DNA of 64,000 nt from Prochlorococcus sp. AG-347-I06 (GTDB taxonomy: Bacteria > Cyanobacteriota > Cyanobacteriia > PCC-6307 > Cyanobiaceae), in NCBI GenBank assembly GCA_003281605.1, contig QCBM01000002.1:290097-354096 (forward strand), in the 5' to 3' direction. A program made the translations under genes and the position numbers. The notes under the pieces were generated by a model that was not told where the DNA came from, did not search any database, and worked only from the letters and a program-made list of their open reading frames with translations. This document shows, in pieces, positions 8,361 to 20,403 of the stretch. Position 1 is the first letter of the stretch, and every line of letters begins with the position of its first letter.

Positions 8361-11123
8361 TCAGTTCAAAAGTTCGAGTTTTTTAGTAATTCTCTCCTTT
8401 TGCACCGAACCCTCATTTAATTTAAATCTGCATTCATCAACAATATCTTTTGGAGCCTTATCAACAAAATTTTTATTAGATAATCTCTTATTTAAATTTT
8501 CTAATTCAATAGTCACCTTTGTTAAATCCTTGGTTAACCTTTCCTTTAATGAATCTATATTTACAAAATCCTGAAAAGGTAAGTAAACCTCTAAATCACT
8601 AATTATCCCAGAAAAAGATTTAGCAAACTCTTTTTTATCAACCGCATTAGTTTTAAAAATAAACACTTCAGAAGATTTAGTTAAGGTTTGAATATCGTCA
8701 GCCAAAGTTTTTAAAAAATTAATCAATTCATCATTGTCTGAAATTAAATATACAGGACCTTTTTCTGATGGCTTAAGACCTAATTCAGCTCTCAAATTTC
8801 TAATCAGCCTAATAATTTCAAAGAGTTGCTGAAAGGAATTATCAAGCTTATTATCAACAAATTTATTTTCGTGAATTGGCCATTTTTGAAGAGATAATAA
8901 TGCATTATCTGGTTTTATTTGCAGTACATGCCAAAGTTCCTCGGTAATGTGCGGCATAAAGGGATGCATCATTACCAAAATATCATTTAGCACTTTTATT
9001 AAAACTTTTTCAGATATTAGTCTATTTTTAGTCTCTTTATTATTAAATCTTTGTTTAGCAAATTCTACATACCAGTCACAAAAATCATTCCATGTAAATT
9101 CATATAGAAGTTTTGCAGATTCACCCAATTTATATTCTTTCAACAAAGCAGCCACTTTTGTATTTACCTGATTCAATTTTGATAAAATCCACTTATCACA
9201 TAACTCTAAAGAAGTTTCATCACTCTCATTCAGCGAACAACTATTGTAAGAAGTTTTATTAATTAAAACAAATTTAGTTGCATTCCATAACTTATTCGCA
9301 AAATTTCTTGAAGCTTCAACAGTTGAAGATGTATCTTTTTTTCTATCAAAATCAAGCCTGATATCTTGTCCAGCGCCTGCAACTTCTCTAATTAAAGCGA
9401 ATCGTAGAGCATCAGAACCATATTTATCAATTAATAGTATTGGATCAATACCATTACCTGAACTTTTACTCATTTTTTTATTGTTTTCATCTCTTACTAG
9501 ACCATGAATATAAACATCCTTAAAAGGAATATTATTCGTAAAAGTATTACCCATCATTGTCATTCTGGCCACCCAGAAAAAAATAATATCGAAACCAGTA
9601 ACAAGAACATTATTTGGATACCATTTTTTGAAATCCGGATCATTTGTATTTGGCCAACCAAGAGTTGAAAAAGGCCATAAACCACTTGAAAACCATGTGT
9701 CCAACACATCTTTATCACGAACCAATTTAATATTTAATCCAAATTTTTTATTAGCTTCGATTAACGCATCTTCTTGATTTCTTGCAACTATATATGGAGT
9801 ATTTTGTTCTATTGAGTCTTGAGAGCCATCTAAAACATACCATGCTGGTATTTGGTGCCCCCACCACAATTGGCGACTAATACACCAATCATTAATATTC
9901 TCTAACCAATCTTTATAAACTTTCTCCCAGCGTGGAGGAATAAAAGATGGTTTTTTAGAATCAATTTCATTAAGACATCCTTTTGATATATCATCCATTT
10001 TCAAAAACCATTGTGTTGATAATAAAGGTTCAATTGGCACCTTACCTCTATCAGAAAAAGGAACAGTATGTTTATAATCCTCTATCTTTGTCAAAAGACC
10101 TAAGTTATCCAATTCTTTGATAATTTTCTTTCTAGCTTCATATCTATCTAAATTTTGAAAAATACCTGCATTAATATTCAAAGTTCCATCTTTGTTCATT
10201 ACATTAATCTGTTTTAAATTATGCCTTTTTCCTATTGCAAAATCATTTGGATCATGTGCTGGAGTAACCTTCACACAACCCGTACCAAAATCTTTATCAA
10301 CATGTGAATCAGCGATAATAGGTATTTCTCTATCAACAAAAGGGACTTTTACTTTGACACCAATAAATTCTTTATATCTATCATCATCAGGATTAACTGC
10401 CACAGCAGTATCACCCAAAAGAGTTTCTGGTCTTGTTGTTGCAACTTCTAGGTACTTATCTAACTGTTCACCACTATCAGAAATTAAAGGATATTTAAAA
10501 TGCCATAAATGACCATTTACTTCTTGCATTTCAACTTCAAGATCACTTACGGCAGATTGAGATTCAGGACACCAATTAACCAAATATTCTCCTCTATAAA
10601 TTAAATTCTTTTTATAGAGAATGTTAAAAGCCTCAATAACTGCTTCATTTAATTTTTGATCAAGAGTAAATCTTTCTCTAGTCCAGTCAACAGAATATCC
10701 TATCCTTTTTAATTGAGAAACTATTCTTCCACCACTTTGTTCTTTCCAGTTCCATGCTCTTTTAAGAAATTCATCTCTTCCAATATCCTCGCTTGTTTTG
10801 CCTTCACTTTTTAACTGTTTTTCAAGAATAGTTTGAACAGCTATTGAAGCATGATCAGTTCCTGGTAAGCACAAAACATTCTTGCCTAAAAGTCTTTGAA
10901 AACGTACTACAACATCTATCAAAGCCGTATTAAATGCATGCCCCATATGCAAAGATCCAGTTACATTTGGTGGCGGTATAACAACACAAAAAGGCTCCCC
11001 ATCATCCTCAGGGTTAGGACTAAACGCCCTTTGACTTTCCCATTTTTCTTGCCACTTTTTCTCTACTTCAAAAGGTGAATAATTCTCTAAAGATAATTGA
11101 TCATTCATCTCTTTCATGTCCAA
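8361..11123 (-). CDS. valS: Valyl-tRNA synthetase
   Basis: PPNVTGSLHMGHA, KMSKSSGNGIDP motifs, C-terminal coiled-coil; 920 aa. Confidence 0.97.
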   Translation of the reverse strand: MDMKEMNDQLSLENYSPFEVEKKWQEKWESQRAFSPNPEDDGEPFCVVIPPPNVTGSLHMGHAFNTALIDVVVRFQRLLGKNVLCLPGTDHASIAVQTILEKQLKSEGKTSEDIGRDEFLKRAWNWKEQSGGRIVSQLKRIGYSVDWTRERFTLDQKLNEAVIEAFNILYKKNLIYRGEYLVNWCPESQSAVSDLEVEMQEVNGHLWHFKYPLISDSGEQLDKYLEVATTRPETLLGDTAVAVNPDDDRYKEFIGVKVKVPFVDREIPIIADSHVDKDFGTGCVKVTPAHDPNDFAIGKRHNLKQINVMNKDGTLNINAGIFQNLDRYEARKKIIKELDNLGLLTKIEDYKHTVPFSDRGKVPIEPLLSTQWFLKMDDISKGCLNEIDSKKPSFIPPRWEKVYKDWLENINDWCISRQLWWGHQIPAWYVLDGSQDSIEQNTPYIVARNQEDALIEANKKFGLNIKLVRDKDVLDTWFSSGLWPFSTLGWPNTNDPDFKKWYPNNVLVTGFDIIFFWVARMTMMGNTFTNNIPFKDVYIHGLVRDENNKKMSKSSGNGIDPILLIDKYGSDALRFALIREVAGAGQDIRLDFDRKKDTSSTVEASRNFANKLWNATKFVLINKTSYNSCSLNESDETSLELCDKWILSKLNQVNTKVAALLKEYKLGESAKLLYEFTWNDFCDWYVEFAKQRFNNKETKNRLISEKVLIKVLNDILVMMHPFMPHITEELWHVLQIKPDNALLSLQKWPIHENKFVDNKLDNSFQQLFEIIRLIRNLRAELGLKPSEKGPVYLISDNDELINFLKTLADDIQTLTKSSEVFIFKTNAVDKKEFAKSFSGIISDLEVYLPFQDFVNIDSLKERLTKDLTKVTIELENLNKRLSNKNFVDKAPKDIVDECRFKLNEGSVQKERITKKLELLN

Positions 11124-11212
11124 ATTTTATTTCAATAAACTGTTTTTTATTTTATCTTGAGAGCAGCCAATTAATGAAAATAATATTAGTTTGCAAAAAA
11201 GACAAATACATT

Positions 11213-11554
11213 CTACAAAAGTTTGAAGCCAGAACCGCAGGAACAACGTTTTGCATTTTTTGGTGTTGAAATAAGAAATCCGCCACCGCTCAAATCACCG
11301 TAATAATCTAATTTTAAATCTTTAAGTAAATTAAACTTTTTCACATCCGCGAATAAAGTTACTCCTTCAGTTCTTGAAATAGGAGATCCATTACATGTAC
11401 CTGGCCTTAATTTAATATGCATCCATCCTTCGGAACAATTTTTATCCTCTACCAAATCAATCGACATTTCTCCCGGAGAACCTCCAAAAGAAGCTTGCCT
11501 AGATAGTTCTGAAGCAGCACTTTGACTGATTGAAAGATTGACGATCTCAGTCAT
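11213..11554 (-). CDS. HesB/IscA-family (A-type Fe-S carrier-like) protein
   Basis: C-terminal CSCGSGFKL and PGTCNG cysteines. Start taken at internal MTEIVNLS because the listed 11599 start lies inside the tRNA gene. Confidence 0.8.
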   Translation of the reverse strand: MTEIVNLSISQSAASELSRQASFGGSPGEMSIDLVEDKNCSEGWMHIKLRPGTCNGSPISRTEGVTLFADVKKFNLLKDLKLDYYGDLSGGGFLISTPKNAKRCSCGSGFKLL

Positions 11555-11570
11555 TAGAAAAATAATAAAT

Positions 11571-11641
<71 letters not shown>

Positions 11642-11739
11642 TCATAATAAACCATTCTAATAGATGAAGTTGAAATATTTATACTAAGTATTTAAATATT
11701 TCATGATTGAGGCAAAATTAAATTAATAAAATATATCCT

Positions 11740-12594
11740 ATGTCTTCAAACGATAGATATAACTTACAAAAAAATTCAGATTTAGAGACTTTAGAAAGCT
11801 TTAAAAGCTTAATATCTAATATCAAATCATTAAAAGATAAAACTTGGGGATGCCCTTGGCAGAAAATACAGTCTCATAAATCGTTGATTCCATTTTTACA
11901 TGAAGAAAGTAATGAGTTTATAGATGCGATATATGAAAAAAAGGCGGATAACATATGTGAAGAGTTAGGAGATCTTTTATTACAAGTAATGCTTCATGCT
12001 GAAATCGGGTACGAAAACAAAGAATTTGAACTAAATGATATTATAAAAAATCTAAACAAGAAAATTATTAATAGACATCCATATATTTTTAAAAAAAAAG
12101 AAAAAGTATCTTTAGAAAAATCGCAACAAATTTGGGAAAATATTAAAAATTCAGAAAAAGAGACACCTCATATGGAATCATCAATTAGTAACGATTTAAA
12201 TATGAAAATCAAAAATTTACCTCCAATGGTTGGAACAGATAAAATCACAAATGTTGTTAAAGAATATGGTTTTAAATGGGAAAGTACCGATCAGATTTTT
12301 GAAAAGTTAGAAGAAGAGATTAGTGAATTAAAGGAAGCAATTAAATATAAAAATGATTCAGAAATAAAAAATGAATTTGGGGATATTTACTTTACCCTTC
12401 TGAATCTCTCAAACTTTTTAAAAATAAATCCTGAATCAGCTCTTCAAAAAACTAATAAGAAATTTTTAAACAGATTTTCAATCTTGGAAGAGAATGCAGG
12501 AGATAATATTAAAAAACAAACTCCAAAAGACTTTCAACGGCTTTGGCAAATTGCCAAGCAAAAACTGGCAGGAAAAGTTCCTAAAAGCAAATGA
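11740..12594 (+). CDS. mazG: MazG-family nucleoside triphosphate pyrophosphohydrolase
   Basis: WGCPWQKIQSHKSLIPFLHEESNEFIDAI...EELGDLLLQVMLHA; second EELGD-like repeat KNEFGDIYFTLLNL. Confidence 0.93.
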   Translation: MSSNDRYNLQKNSDLETLESFKSLISNIKSLKDKTWGCPWQKIQSHKSLIPFLHEESNEFIDAIYEKKADNICEELGDLLLQVMLHAEIGYENKEFELNDIIKNLNKKIINRHPYIFKKKEKVSLEKSQQIWENIKNSEKETPHMESSISNDLNMKIKNLPPMVGTDKITNVVKEYGFKWESTDQIFEKLEEEISELKEAIKYKNDSEIKNEFGDIYFTLLNLSNFLKINPESALQKTNKKFLNRFSILEENAGDNIKKQTPKDFQRLWQIAKQKLAGKVPKSK

Positions 12595-13442
12595 AAAATA
12601 TTACAACATGGATAGATGAATATCATAAAGGCTCAAGGTTCGGCCTAAATGGGAAAATTTTAATTAAAAAAACCTCAAAATATCAAGAAATTATTGTTAT
12701 TGAAAATGAATATTATGGTAAAGCTCTAATGTTAGATGGTTGCTGGATGACATCATTAAAAGACGAGAAATATTATCATGAGTGTCTTGTGCATCCTGCA
12801 TTAAGTAGAATTGACGAAAAATCTAATGTACTAATTATTGGCGGCGGTGACGGTGGTTCCGTAAGAGAATGCATTAAATACACTCAAATATCAAAAATTG
12901 ATCTCGTAGAGATTGATGAGGAAGTAATCAAAATATCCAAAAAATTTTTAAAAGAAATTGGAGGCGAAGCATGGAATGACAAAAGGTTAAAGATTCATAT
13001 TGATGATGGTGTTCAATGGGTAAAAAAAACAAAAGATAATTTTTATGACGTTATATTTATAGATTGCTCAGATCCCTCAGAATTTTCAAATTTATTATTT
13101 TCAGATTCGTTTTATAAAGAATGTAAAAGGATTCTTAAACCAATGGGGATATTAGCAACGCAAAGCGAATCACCTGAATCCTTCAAAAATATTCACATAA
13201 ATATTTTGAAAACCCTAAAAAATATATTTAAAGTTTCTGACACTATGTATTCCTTTGTGCCTATATATCCAAGCGGGATTTGGAGTTGGACATTCGCTTC
13301 TTCAGAAGATCTAAATTTATCAAAGAAAAATTATTATGAAGCGCTAAAAATAGAAAAAGGATGTGAAATTTGGAATTTAAATTTTCAAAATGCAGCATTC
13401 AAAATGATGCCAAATAAAATTATAAAAGAAATAGATTTATAA
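12591..13442 (+). CDS. speE: Spermidine synthase (polyamine aminopropyltransferase)
   Basis: YGKALMLDGCWMTSLKDEKYYHECLVHP, IIGGGDGGSVREC, IDCSDPSEFSNLLFSDSFYKEC; start overlaps mazG stop. Confidence 0.93.
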   Translation: MKNITTWIDEYHKGSRFGLNGKILIKKTSKYQEIIVIENEYYGKALMLDGCWMTSLKDEKYYHECLVHPALSRIDEKSNVLIIGGGDGGSVRECIKYTQISKIDLVEIDEEVIKISKKFLKEIGGEAWNDKRLKIHIDDGVQWVKKTKDNFYDVIFIDCSDPSEFSNLLFSDSFYKECKRILKPMGILATQSESPESFKNIHINILKTLKNIFKVSDTMYSFVPIYPSGIWSWTFASSEDLNLSKKNYYEALKIEKGCEIWNLNFQNAAFKMMPNKIIKEIDL

Positions 13443-13443
13443 G

Positions 13444-14325
13444 ATGACAAAAAATTTATTTGATAACGAAAATGCAATTTATATGGGAGCACAAAGAAGT
13501 CCTGAGAATTGCTCAATTGGTATATTTGGAGTTAATTATGACGGGACATGTTCGTTTAAACCAGGAGCAAGATTTGGTCCAGAAGCAATCAGACAAGTCA
13601 GTTCTTGTTTAGAAACATATTGTCCAAAACTAAAAAAAGACTTAGAGGATATTATGTATGTTGATTTTGGATCAATACTAATTGATAAAAATGACTCAAA
13701 GTCCGTTATTGAATCGGTTAAATCAGCAACAAATTATTTAATTAGTAAACGCCTTAGTCCTATTATGCTTGGAGGCGAACATTCTATTACAAGAGGAGCT
13801 ATTGAAGCATTAGTAAAAAATTATCCAGATTTGATATTGGTTCAACTTGATGCTCATGCAGATTTAAGAGAATCATATTTAGGAAATGAACATAGTCATG
13901 CTTGTACTATGAAAAGATGCTTGGAAGTGCTACCTGAAAAGAAAATTTTGCAAGTAGGAATAAGAAGTGGGACTAAGGAAGAATATAAAATTATGCATAA
14001 CAACAACCAATTAGTTAACTTTTATCCAGGCGGAAATGCACATGAATTAAAACAAGCTCTTATACCATACGTTAAGTCCCCAATCTATTTAACAATAGAT
14101 TTAGATTGGTTTGATCCCAGTTTATTAGCAGGGACGGGTACTCCAGAACCGGGGGGATTTTTTTGGAATGATTTTGAAGAAATACTGAAAACTTTAAAAG
14201 AATTTAGAATTGTGGCTTCAGACATTGTGGAATTATCTCCAGAAATTGATAAAAGCGGAGTTAGTAGCGTAGTTGCAGCCAAAGTACTTAGAAGCTTAAT
14301 TTTGTCATTAGAAAATATGCAATAA
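13444..14325 (+). CDS. speB: Agmatinase / ureohydrolase family
   Basis: LGGEHSIT, QLDAHADLRESY, TIDLDWFDPSLLAGTGTPEPGG metal-binding motifs; next to speE. Confidence 0.9.
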   Translation: MTKNLFDNENAIYMGAQRSPENCSIGIFGVNYDGTCSFKPGARFGPEAIRQVSSCLETYCPKLKKDLEDIMYVDFGSILIDKNDSKSVIESVKSATNYLISKRLSPIMLGGEHSITRGAIEALVKNYPDLILVQLDAHADLRESYLGNEHSHACTMKRCLEVLPEKKILQVGIRSGTKEEYKIMHNNNQLVNFYPGGNAHELKQALIPYVKSPIYLTIDLDWFDPSLLAGTGTPEPGGFFWNDFEEILKTLKEFRIVASDIVELSPEIDKSGVSSVVAAKVLRSLILSLENMQ

Positions 14326-14375
14326 AAAATTTCTAAACTACAGTGTAAAAATAATAAATACAAACTAAATATTTC

Positions 14376-15488
14376 ATGGATTTGCGAAAAAGTCCTCTTT
14401 ATTCAAAATATGTTGAATCCAATGCGAAGTTAGTGGATTTTGCAGGTTGGGAAATGCCCATATCATTTTCAGGATTAATTAAAGAGCATGAATCAGTTAG
14501 ATCTTCAGCAGGATTATTTGATATTTCTCACATGGGTGTGATATCTGTTAAGGGAATCAATCCAAAGGATTATATTCAAAAATTTTTTCCAACTAATTTA
14601 TACTCCTTTTCTGAAGGTCAGGGGCTTTATACAGTAATGCTCAATGATAAAGGAGGAATAATAGATGACTTAATAATTTATGACCTTGGTATACAAGAAA
14701 ATGACATGTCAGAATTATTATTAATAGTTAATGCAAGTAGATATGAAGAGGATTTTCAGTGGATAACAAATAATTTAAATAAAGATGAAATTTCGATAAA
14801 AAACTTTAAAAAAGACAAAGTACTTTTAGCACTACAGGGGAAAAACTCATTCGATTTATTTGAAGAATGGATTGAATCTTCGATCTCACACATCCCTAAC
14901 TTTGGATGCGAATATAAAATTTTTGAACATATTTCGCCTAAAGAAAAAATTTTCTTTTCAAAGACAGGCTATACGGGGGAAAATGGTCTAGAAATACTTT
15001 TATCTAAAAAAGCAGCAATTGATTTATGGGATTTCTCAATTTCCAAAAATGTTGCACCCTGTGGTTTAGGTGCCAGAGATACTCTTAGACTTGAAGCAGG
15101 AATGCATCTTTATGGTCAGGACATAAATGAAGAAACTTCTCCATATGAAGCAGGTTTAGGCTGGCTAGTACATCTAGAAAATAATCACGAATTCTTTGGA
15201 AGGAGTTTTCTTGAAGAGCAGTCAAGATTAGGTATTCAAAAAAAGTTAGTTGGTCTATCTATTGAAGGTAAAGCAATAGGAAGAAAAGGTTGCTCAGTTC
15301 TTAAAGGTGAAGAAAATATTGGGACTATCACAAGCGGCAGTTGGTCTCCCACTAAACAACAAGCTATAGCTTTTGCATACATCAATACTTCGCATGCCTC
15401 AATAAATAATGAAGTTCAAATATCAATAAGAGGCAAAAAGTTCAAAGGGGTAATAACAAAAAGAGCGTTTTATAAAAAAAATTATTAA
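14376..15488 (+). CDS. gcvT: Glycine cleavage system T protein (aminomethyltransferase)
   Basis: [54 protein letters not shown]. Confidence 0.95.
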   Translation: MDLRKSPLYSKYVESNAKLVDFAGWEMPISFSGLIKEHESVRSSAGLFDISHMGVISVKGINPKDYIQKFFPTNLYSFSEGQGLYTVMLNDKGGIIDDLIIYDLGIQENDMSELLLIVNASRYEEDFQWITNNLNKDEISIKNFKKDKVLLALQGKNSFDLFEEWIESSISHIPNFGCEYKIFEHISPKEKIFFSKTGYTGENGLEILLSKKAAIDLWDFSISKNVAPCGLGARDTLRLEAGMHLYGQDINEETSPYEAGLGWLVHLENNHEFFGRSFLEEQSRLGIQKKLVGLSIEGKAIGRKGCSVLKGEENIGTITSGSWSPTKQQAIAFAYINTSHASINNEVQISIRGKKFKGVITKRAFYKKNY

Positions 15489-15543
15489 CTAAATTTACCC
15501 TTAAAATATTATTATAAGTTATTGATAAATAAATCATACTTAG

Positions 15544-17340
15544 ATGAGAAACAAAATTTGCAAAGAGCTCAATAACACAGATATTGGTAAATTAGTTAAT
15601 TTATGCGGATGGGTAGATAGAAGAAGAGATCATGGTGGTGTAATTTTTATTGATTTAAGAGACCATAGTGGATTCCTACAAATAACTATTAACCCCGATG
15701 ATGGTGCAGATCTATTTAAACAGGCAGAAACTCTAAGAAATGAAACAGTAATAATGGTTAGCGGAATTATTAACGAAAGGCCAAAAGATTCAATAAATAA
15801 AAATTTAAGTACTGGAGAGTTAGAGCTTAAAGTTAAAGATTTGCAAATTCTCAACCAAATTAAAAAAAACCTACCTTTTTCAGTATCTATACATGATTAT
15901 GAAAATACAAAAGAGGAACTCAGATTAAAATATAGATACCTTGATTTAAGAAGAGGCAAATTACTAGAAAATTTAAAAACAAGACATAAAATTATTAAAG
16001 TTGCTAGAAAATTTCTTGATAATTTTGGATTTACAGAAGTAGAAACTCCATTACTTACAAAATCAACTCCAGAAGGCGCTCGCGATTTTCTTGTTCCTGC
16101 TCGTCTTTCGAATGGAGAATTTTTTGCTCTACCTCAATCCCCACAACTATTTAAACAACTTTTAATGGTGGGAGGCTTAGATAAGTATTATCAAATCGCA
16201 AAATGTTTCCGTGATGAAGACTTAAGGGCAGATAGACAGCCAGAGTTTACGCAATTAGATATTGAAATGAGCTTTATTAGTGAAGAAGAAATAATCTCTT
16301 TTAATGAAAGTCTTATAAAAAAAATATGGAAAGAAGTATTAAATATTGATTTTGAAAATGCTTTTCCAAGAATGTCATGGCAAGTAGCAATAGATAATTA
16401 CGGCACTGATAGACCAGACACAAGATATCAAATGTTATTAAAAGATTTAGGAGAAGTATTAGGTGATATTGGCTTTAATATTTTCACCAAGGCAATTAAG
16501 TCTGGAGGTTCTATAAAATCCATAACAGTCAAAGGAGGTAATTTAAGTATTAGCAACGTAAGAATTAAACCCGGAGGTGATATTTTCCAAGTAGCTCAAG
16601 ATGCAGGAGCTGGTGGTTTGGCCTTTATAAGGGTGAAAGGAAATGAGCTTGAGACTATTGGGGCAATTAAAAATAATCTAAATGAAGAGCTTATAGCTGA
16701 TATTTTAAGAATCACCGAAGCTCAAGATGGAGACTTAATCCTCTTAGGTGCTGGAGATAAACAAATTGTCAACCAGTCATTAGATAGAGTGAGGCAATAC
16801 ATCGCAAAAGACTTAAATCTCATAGATAAAAGTAAATGGAATTTCTTATGGGTAACTGATTTCCCGATGTTTGAGAGAAATGAAGAGGAAAATAGATATG
16901 AAGCTTTACATCATCCTTTTTGTTCTCCAAAAAATATAAAATCTAAAGATCCTGAAAACTTGCAAAAAGAAATCGAAGACTCTATTGCAAATGCTTATGA
17001 CTTGGTACTTAATGGCTTGGAATTAGGAGGTGGCTCTTTACGTATTCATGAAGCAAACTTGCAAAGAGAGGTTTTGAAAAAGGTAGGACTTACCGCTAAA
17101 GAGATTAATGAAAAATTTGGATTTTTAATAGAAGCCTTAGAAATGGGTGCTCCTCCTCATGGTGGAATAGCGTTTGGATTAGATCGTATTACCATGCTAA
17201 TCATAGGTGCAGATTCAATTAGAGAAACAATTGCGTTTCCAAAAAATCAACAAGCAAAATGTCTTCTCACAAATGCGCCTTCAAATGTCTCAGAATCACA
17301 ATTAAAAGAATTAGATATTGAAATAACAATTGATGAATAA
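15544..17340 (+). CDS. aspS: Aspartyl-tRNA synthetase
   Basis: [63 protein letters not shown]. Confidence 0.97.
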   Translation: MRNKICKELNNTDIGKLVNLCGWVDRRRDHGGVIFIDLRDHSGFLQITINPDDGADLFKQAETLRNETVIMVSGIINERPKDSINKNLSTGELELKVKDLQILNQIKKNLPFSVSIHDYENTKEELRLKYRYLDLRRGKLLENLKTRHKIIKVARKFLDNFGFTEVETPLLTKSTPEGARDFLVPARLSNGEFFALPQSPQLFKQLLMVGGLDKYYQIAKCFRDEDLRADRQPEFTQLDIEMSFISEEEIISFNESLIKKIWKEVLNIDFENAFPRMSWQVAIDNYGTDRPDTRYQMLLKDLGEVLGDIGFNIFTKAIKSGGSIKSITVKGGNLSISNVRIKPGGDIFQVAQDAGAGGLAFIRVKGNELETIGAIKNNLNEELIADILRITEAQDGDLILLGAGDKQIVNQSLDRVRQYIAKDLNLIDKSKWNFLWVTDFPMFERNEEENRYEALHHPFCSPKNIKSKDPENLQKEIEDSIANAYDLVLNGLELGGGSLRIHEANLQREVLKKVGLTAKEINEKFGFLIEALEMGAPPHGGIAFGLDRITMLIIGADSIRETIAFPKNQQAKCLLTNAPSNVSESQLKELDIEITIDE

Positions 17341-17415
17341 GAATATATATGGATGTTCTAAAAGTTTTTTGTTTAAATAAAATATAAGGAGGCAGTGCTT
17401 AATTCAAAATATTTA

Positions 17416-19026
17416 ATGTCAAAATTTGTTTTTGTCACCGGAGGAGTAGTTTCAAGCATTGGTAAAGGAATTGTAGCTGCAAGCTTAGGTAGATTGTTAA
17501 AGTCTAGAGGATATAGTGTTTCAATATTAAAACTAGATCCATACCTAAATGTTGATCCAGGCACAATGAGCCCTTTCCAGCATGGAGAAGTATTTGTAAC
17601 CGAAGATGGGGCTGAAACCGATCTAGATTTAGGTCACTACGAAAGATTTACTGATACTGCAATGACTAGGTTGAATAGTGTAACAACGGGATCTATTTAT
17701 CAAGCAGTTATTAATAAAGAAAGAAGAGGTAATTATAACGGTGGAACTGTGCAAGTAATACCTCACATAACGGGAGAAATTAGAGAAAGGATTCATAGAG
17801 TAGCCGCTAACAGCAATGCAGATATTATTATTACTGAAATTGGTGGAACAGTAGGTGATATTGAATCTCTACCTTTTTTAGAGGCAATAAGAGAATTCAA
17901 AAATGATGTCAATAGGAATGATGTTGCATACATACACGTAACATTACTTCCTTACATCAAAACCTCTGGCGAAATAAAAACTAAACCAACACAACATTCA
18001 GTGAAAGAATTAAGATCAATTGGAATTCAGCCAGATTTACTTGTATGCCGAAGTGATAAATCTATCAATGAAGCTCTTAAAAAAAAGCTTAGTGGTTTTT
18101 GCGGTGTCAGTTTCAACTCTGTAATTGAAGCTTTAGACGCAGACAGTATTTATTCTGTACCTCTTTCTTTAAAAAAAGAAGGTTTATGCAAAGAAACCTT
18201 GAAGTATTTAGACCTTGAAGATAAAAAATGTGATTTGAAAAATTGGGAGCAACTAATACATAACCTAAGAAATCCTGGAGATCCAATAAAAGTTGCCCTT
18301 GTAGGCAAATATATTGAACTGGGAGATGCATATTTATCCGTTGTTGAAGCTTTAAGACATGCATGCATTGAACAAAAGGCTTTATTAGATTTACATTGGG
18401 TAAGTGCTGAAATGATAGAAAAAAATTCAGCAGAAACTTACTTAAATGAAGTTGATGCAATTGTCGTACCAGGGGGATTTGGCAATAGAGGAGTAAATGG
18501 AAAAATTTCAGCTATAAAATTCGCAAGAGAAAATAAAATTCCCTTTTTAGGTTTGTGCCTTGGTATGCAATGTGCAGTTATAGAATGGGCCAGGAATGTA
18601 GCTTATCTTCCAGATGCATCTAGTTCAGAACTAGACCCAAACACTCCAAATCCAGTAATACATTTATTACCAGAACAGGAAGATGTAGTTGATTTAGGTG
18701 GGACAATGAGACTTGGAGTTTATCCATGTAGATTGACAAAAAATACAACTGGAAAAAGCTTATATGATGAGGATGTTATTTATGAGAGACATCGACATAG
18801 ATACGAATTTAATAATTACTACAAACAAAGTTTTTTAGATTCTGGATACAAAATTAGTGGTACATCACCAGATGGCAGATTAGTTGAGTTAATTGAGTTA
18901 GAAAATCATCCATACTTCTTAGCCTGTCAATATCATCCTGAGTTTTTATCACGACCTGGCAAACCTCATCCTTTATTTAAAGGATTAATAAAAGCCTCTC
19001 AAGATAAGTTAACTCAATCAAATTAA
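17416..19026 (+). CDS. pyrG: CTP synthase
   Basis: [19 protein letters not shown]; glutaminase motif [14 protein letters not shown]. Start chosen at MSKF rather than the upstream GTG at 17395. Confidence 0.96.
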   Translation: MSKFVFVTGGVVSSIGKGIVAASLGRLLKSRGYSVSILKLDPYLNVDPGTMSPFQHGEVFVTEDGAETDLDLGHYERFTDTAMTRLNSVTTGSIYQAVINKERRGNYNGGTVQVIPHITGEIRERIHRVAANSNADIIITEIGGTVGDIESLPFLEAIREFKNDVNRNDVAYIHVTLLPYIKTSGEIKTKPTQHSVKELRSIGIQPDLLVCRSDKSINEALKKKLSGFCGVSFNSVIEALDADSIYSVPLSLKKEGLCKETLKYLDLEDKKCDLKNWEQLIHNLRNPGDPIKVALVGKYIELGDAYLSVVEALRHACIEQKALLDLHWVSAEMIEKNSAETYLNEVDAIVVPGGFGNRGVNGKISAIKFARENKIPFLGLCLGMQCAVIEWARNVAYLPDASSSELDPNTPNPVIHLLPEQEDVVDLGGTMRLGVYPCRLTKNTTGKSLYDEDVIYERHRHRYEFNNYYKQSFLDSGYKISGTSPDGRLVELIELENHPYFLACQYHPEFLSRPGKPHPLFKGLIKASQDKLTQSN

Positions 19027-19044
19027 TATTCTTTATTTTTTTGA

Positions 19045-19722
19045 ATGAAAATGACAAATTTTTTACCCTTAGTCGAACAATTTCATTCATTACAAGGTGA
19101 AGGTTATCACGCTGGAAAAAGTGCTTTTTTTGTAAGATTAGCCGGATGCAAAGTTGGATGTTCGTGGTGCGATACCAAGAATTCATGGGACGAGAAAAAA
19201 CACCCTTCTATATCAATTGAAAAGATAATAGATCGCATAAAAATTGCCAGAAAAAAAGGAGCATCTTTTTGCGTTATTACAGGTGGAGAACCTTTACAAC
19301 ACAACTTGGATAATTTTTGCAAAGCCATAAAAAAAATGACGAAGGGAGAAGAACAAAAGCCAATGAAGATTCATATTGAGACAAGTGGAGTTAATTCAAT
19401 ATCAGGAAGCTATGACTGGATTACTTTATCTCCTAAAAGACACTCACCTCCAAAAAATTATTTTTTAAAAAACTGTAATGAAATGAAAATAATCATAAAT
19501 GAAATAGAAGATATTGAATTTGCTATTCAAATAAAAAAAGAAACTTTAAAACAACATCAACTCTCTAAAAGCGAAAATGGCTTAAAAAAAGAAGATAAGA
19601 TTTTTTATTTACAACCAGCATGGAACAATGCGAATGGTTTTTCTCTTGCTATTGATTTCGTAAAAAATAACCCCGATTGGAAATTGAGCCTCCAAACTCA
19701 CAAATACTTAAAAATTAATTGA
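19045..19722 (+). CDS. queE: 7-carboxy-7-deazaguanine synthase (radical SAM)
   Basis: LQGEGYHAGKSAFFVRLAGCKVGCSWCDTKNSWD, VITGGEPL; adjacent to queC. Confidence 0.92.
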   Translation: MKMTNFLPLVEQFHSLQGEGYHAGKSAFFVRLAGCKVGCSWCDTKNSWDEKKHPSISIEKIIDRIKIARKKGASFCVITGGEPLQHNLDNFCKAIKKMTKGEEQKPMKIHIETSGVNSISGSYDWITLSPKRHSPPKNYFLKNCNEMKIIINEIEDIEFAIQIKKETLKQHQLSKSENGLKKEDKIFYLQPAWNNANGFSLAIDFVKNNPDWKLSLQTHKYLKIN

Positions 19723-19728
19723 AATCAT

Positions 19729-20403
19729 ATGACTCTTAAAAATAAATCGATAGTAGTTTTATTATCTGGAGGTTTAGATTCTTCTACAGTTACTAGTATC
19801 GCCAAAAAATACGAAGCTAAAATTTTTGGCCTTTCATTTGACTACGGTCAACGTCACAAAAAAGAATTAAATTCTGCATCAATAATTGCAAAACACTTTG
19901 ATATAGAGGAATTTAAAATCATCAAGCTTGATTTATCTTTATGGGGAGGCTCGTCATTAACTGATACTCAAAAAAATATTCCAACAGAAGGAGTACAAAC
20001 TAATAAAATTCCTAATACTTATGTTCCTGGGAGAAATACTATATTTATTTCCGTTGCACTAAGTTATGCCGAAGCAATTGATGCTGATTTTATAGGATTA
20101 GGAGTTAATGCACTAGATTATTCTGGTTATCCAGATTGCAGACCTGACTACATTAAAAAATTTCAAGAATTAGCAGATTTAGCCAATAAAAGAGGAAGAG
20201 AAAATAATCCAATAAAACTTTGGACACCACTATTAGATTTAAACAAAGAGGAAATTATTAAATTAGCTTTTGATAATCAAGTCCCTTTAGATAAAACATG
20301 GAGTTGTTATTCGGGTAATTCAAAACCATGCGGTAAGTGTGATAGCTGCAGAATTAGAAATGCCGCTTATGAAAAATGGCTTTATAACAATAATAAAAAA
20401 TGA
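19729..20403 (+). CDS. queC: 7-cyano-7-deazaguanine synthase
   Basis: VLLSGGLDSST PP-loop, YVPGRNTIF, SCYSGNSKPCGKCDSCRIR zinc site. Confidence 0.95.
   Translation: MTLKNKSIVVLLSGGLDSSTVTSIAKKYEAKIFGLSFDYGQRHKKELNSASIIAKHFDIEEFKIIKLDLSLWGGSSLTDTQKNIPTEGVQTNKIPNTYVPGRNTIFISVALSYAEAIDADFIGLGVNALDYSGYPDCRPDYIKKFQELADLANKRGRENNPIKLWTPLLDLNKEEIIKLAFDNQVPLDKTWSCYSGNSKPCGKCDSCRIRNAAYEKWLYNNNKK

Noticed and set aside
10192-10512. Plus-strand 106-aa ORF inside valS
   Set aside because: Antisense to conserved editing-domain sequence of valyl-tRNA synthetase.
13444-14325. Possibility that the speB-like gene is a guanidine hydrolase
   Set aside because: Its 293-aa length and speE neighbourhood fit agmatinase better; some cyanobacterial 'agmatinases' are guanidine hydrolases, but those I recall are longer. 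Substrate still needs assay.
14326-14375. Glycine riboswitch upstream of gcvT
   Set aside because: Only about 50 bp of AT-rich sequence between speB and gcvT, with no tandem aptamer-like structure.
18113-18460. Minus-strand 115-aa ORF inside pyrG
   Set aside because: Antisense to conserved CTP synthase; a second overlapping minus ORF in another frame shows this is a by-product of codon bias.
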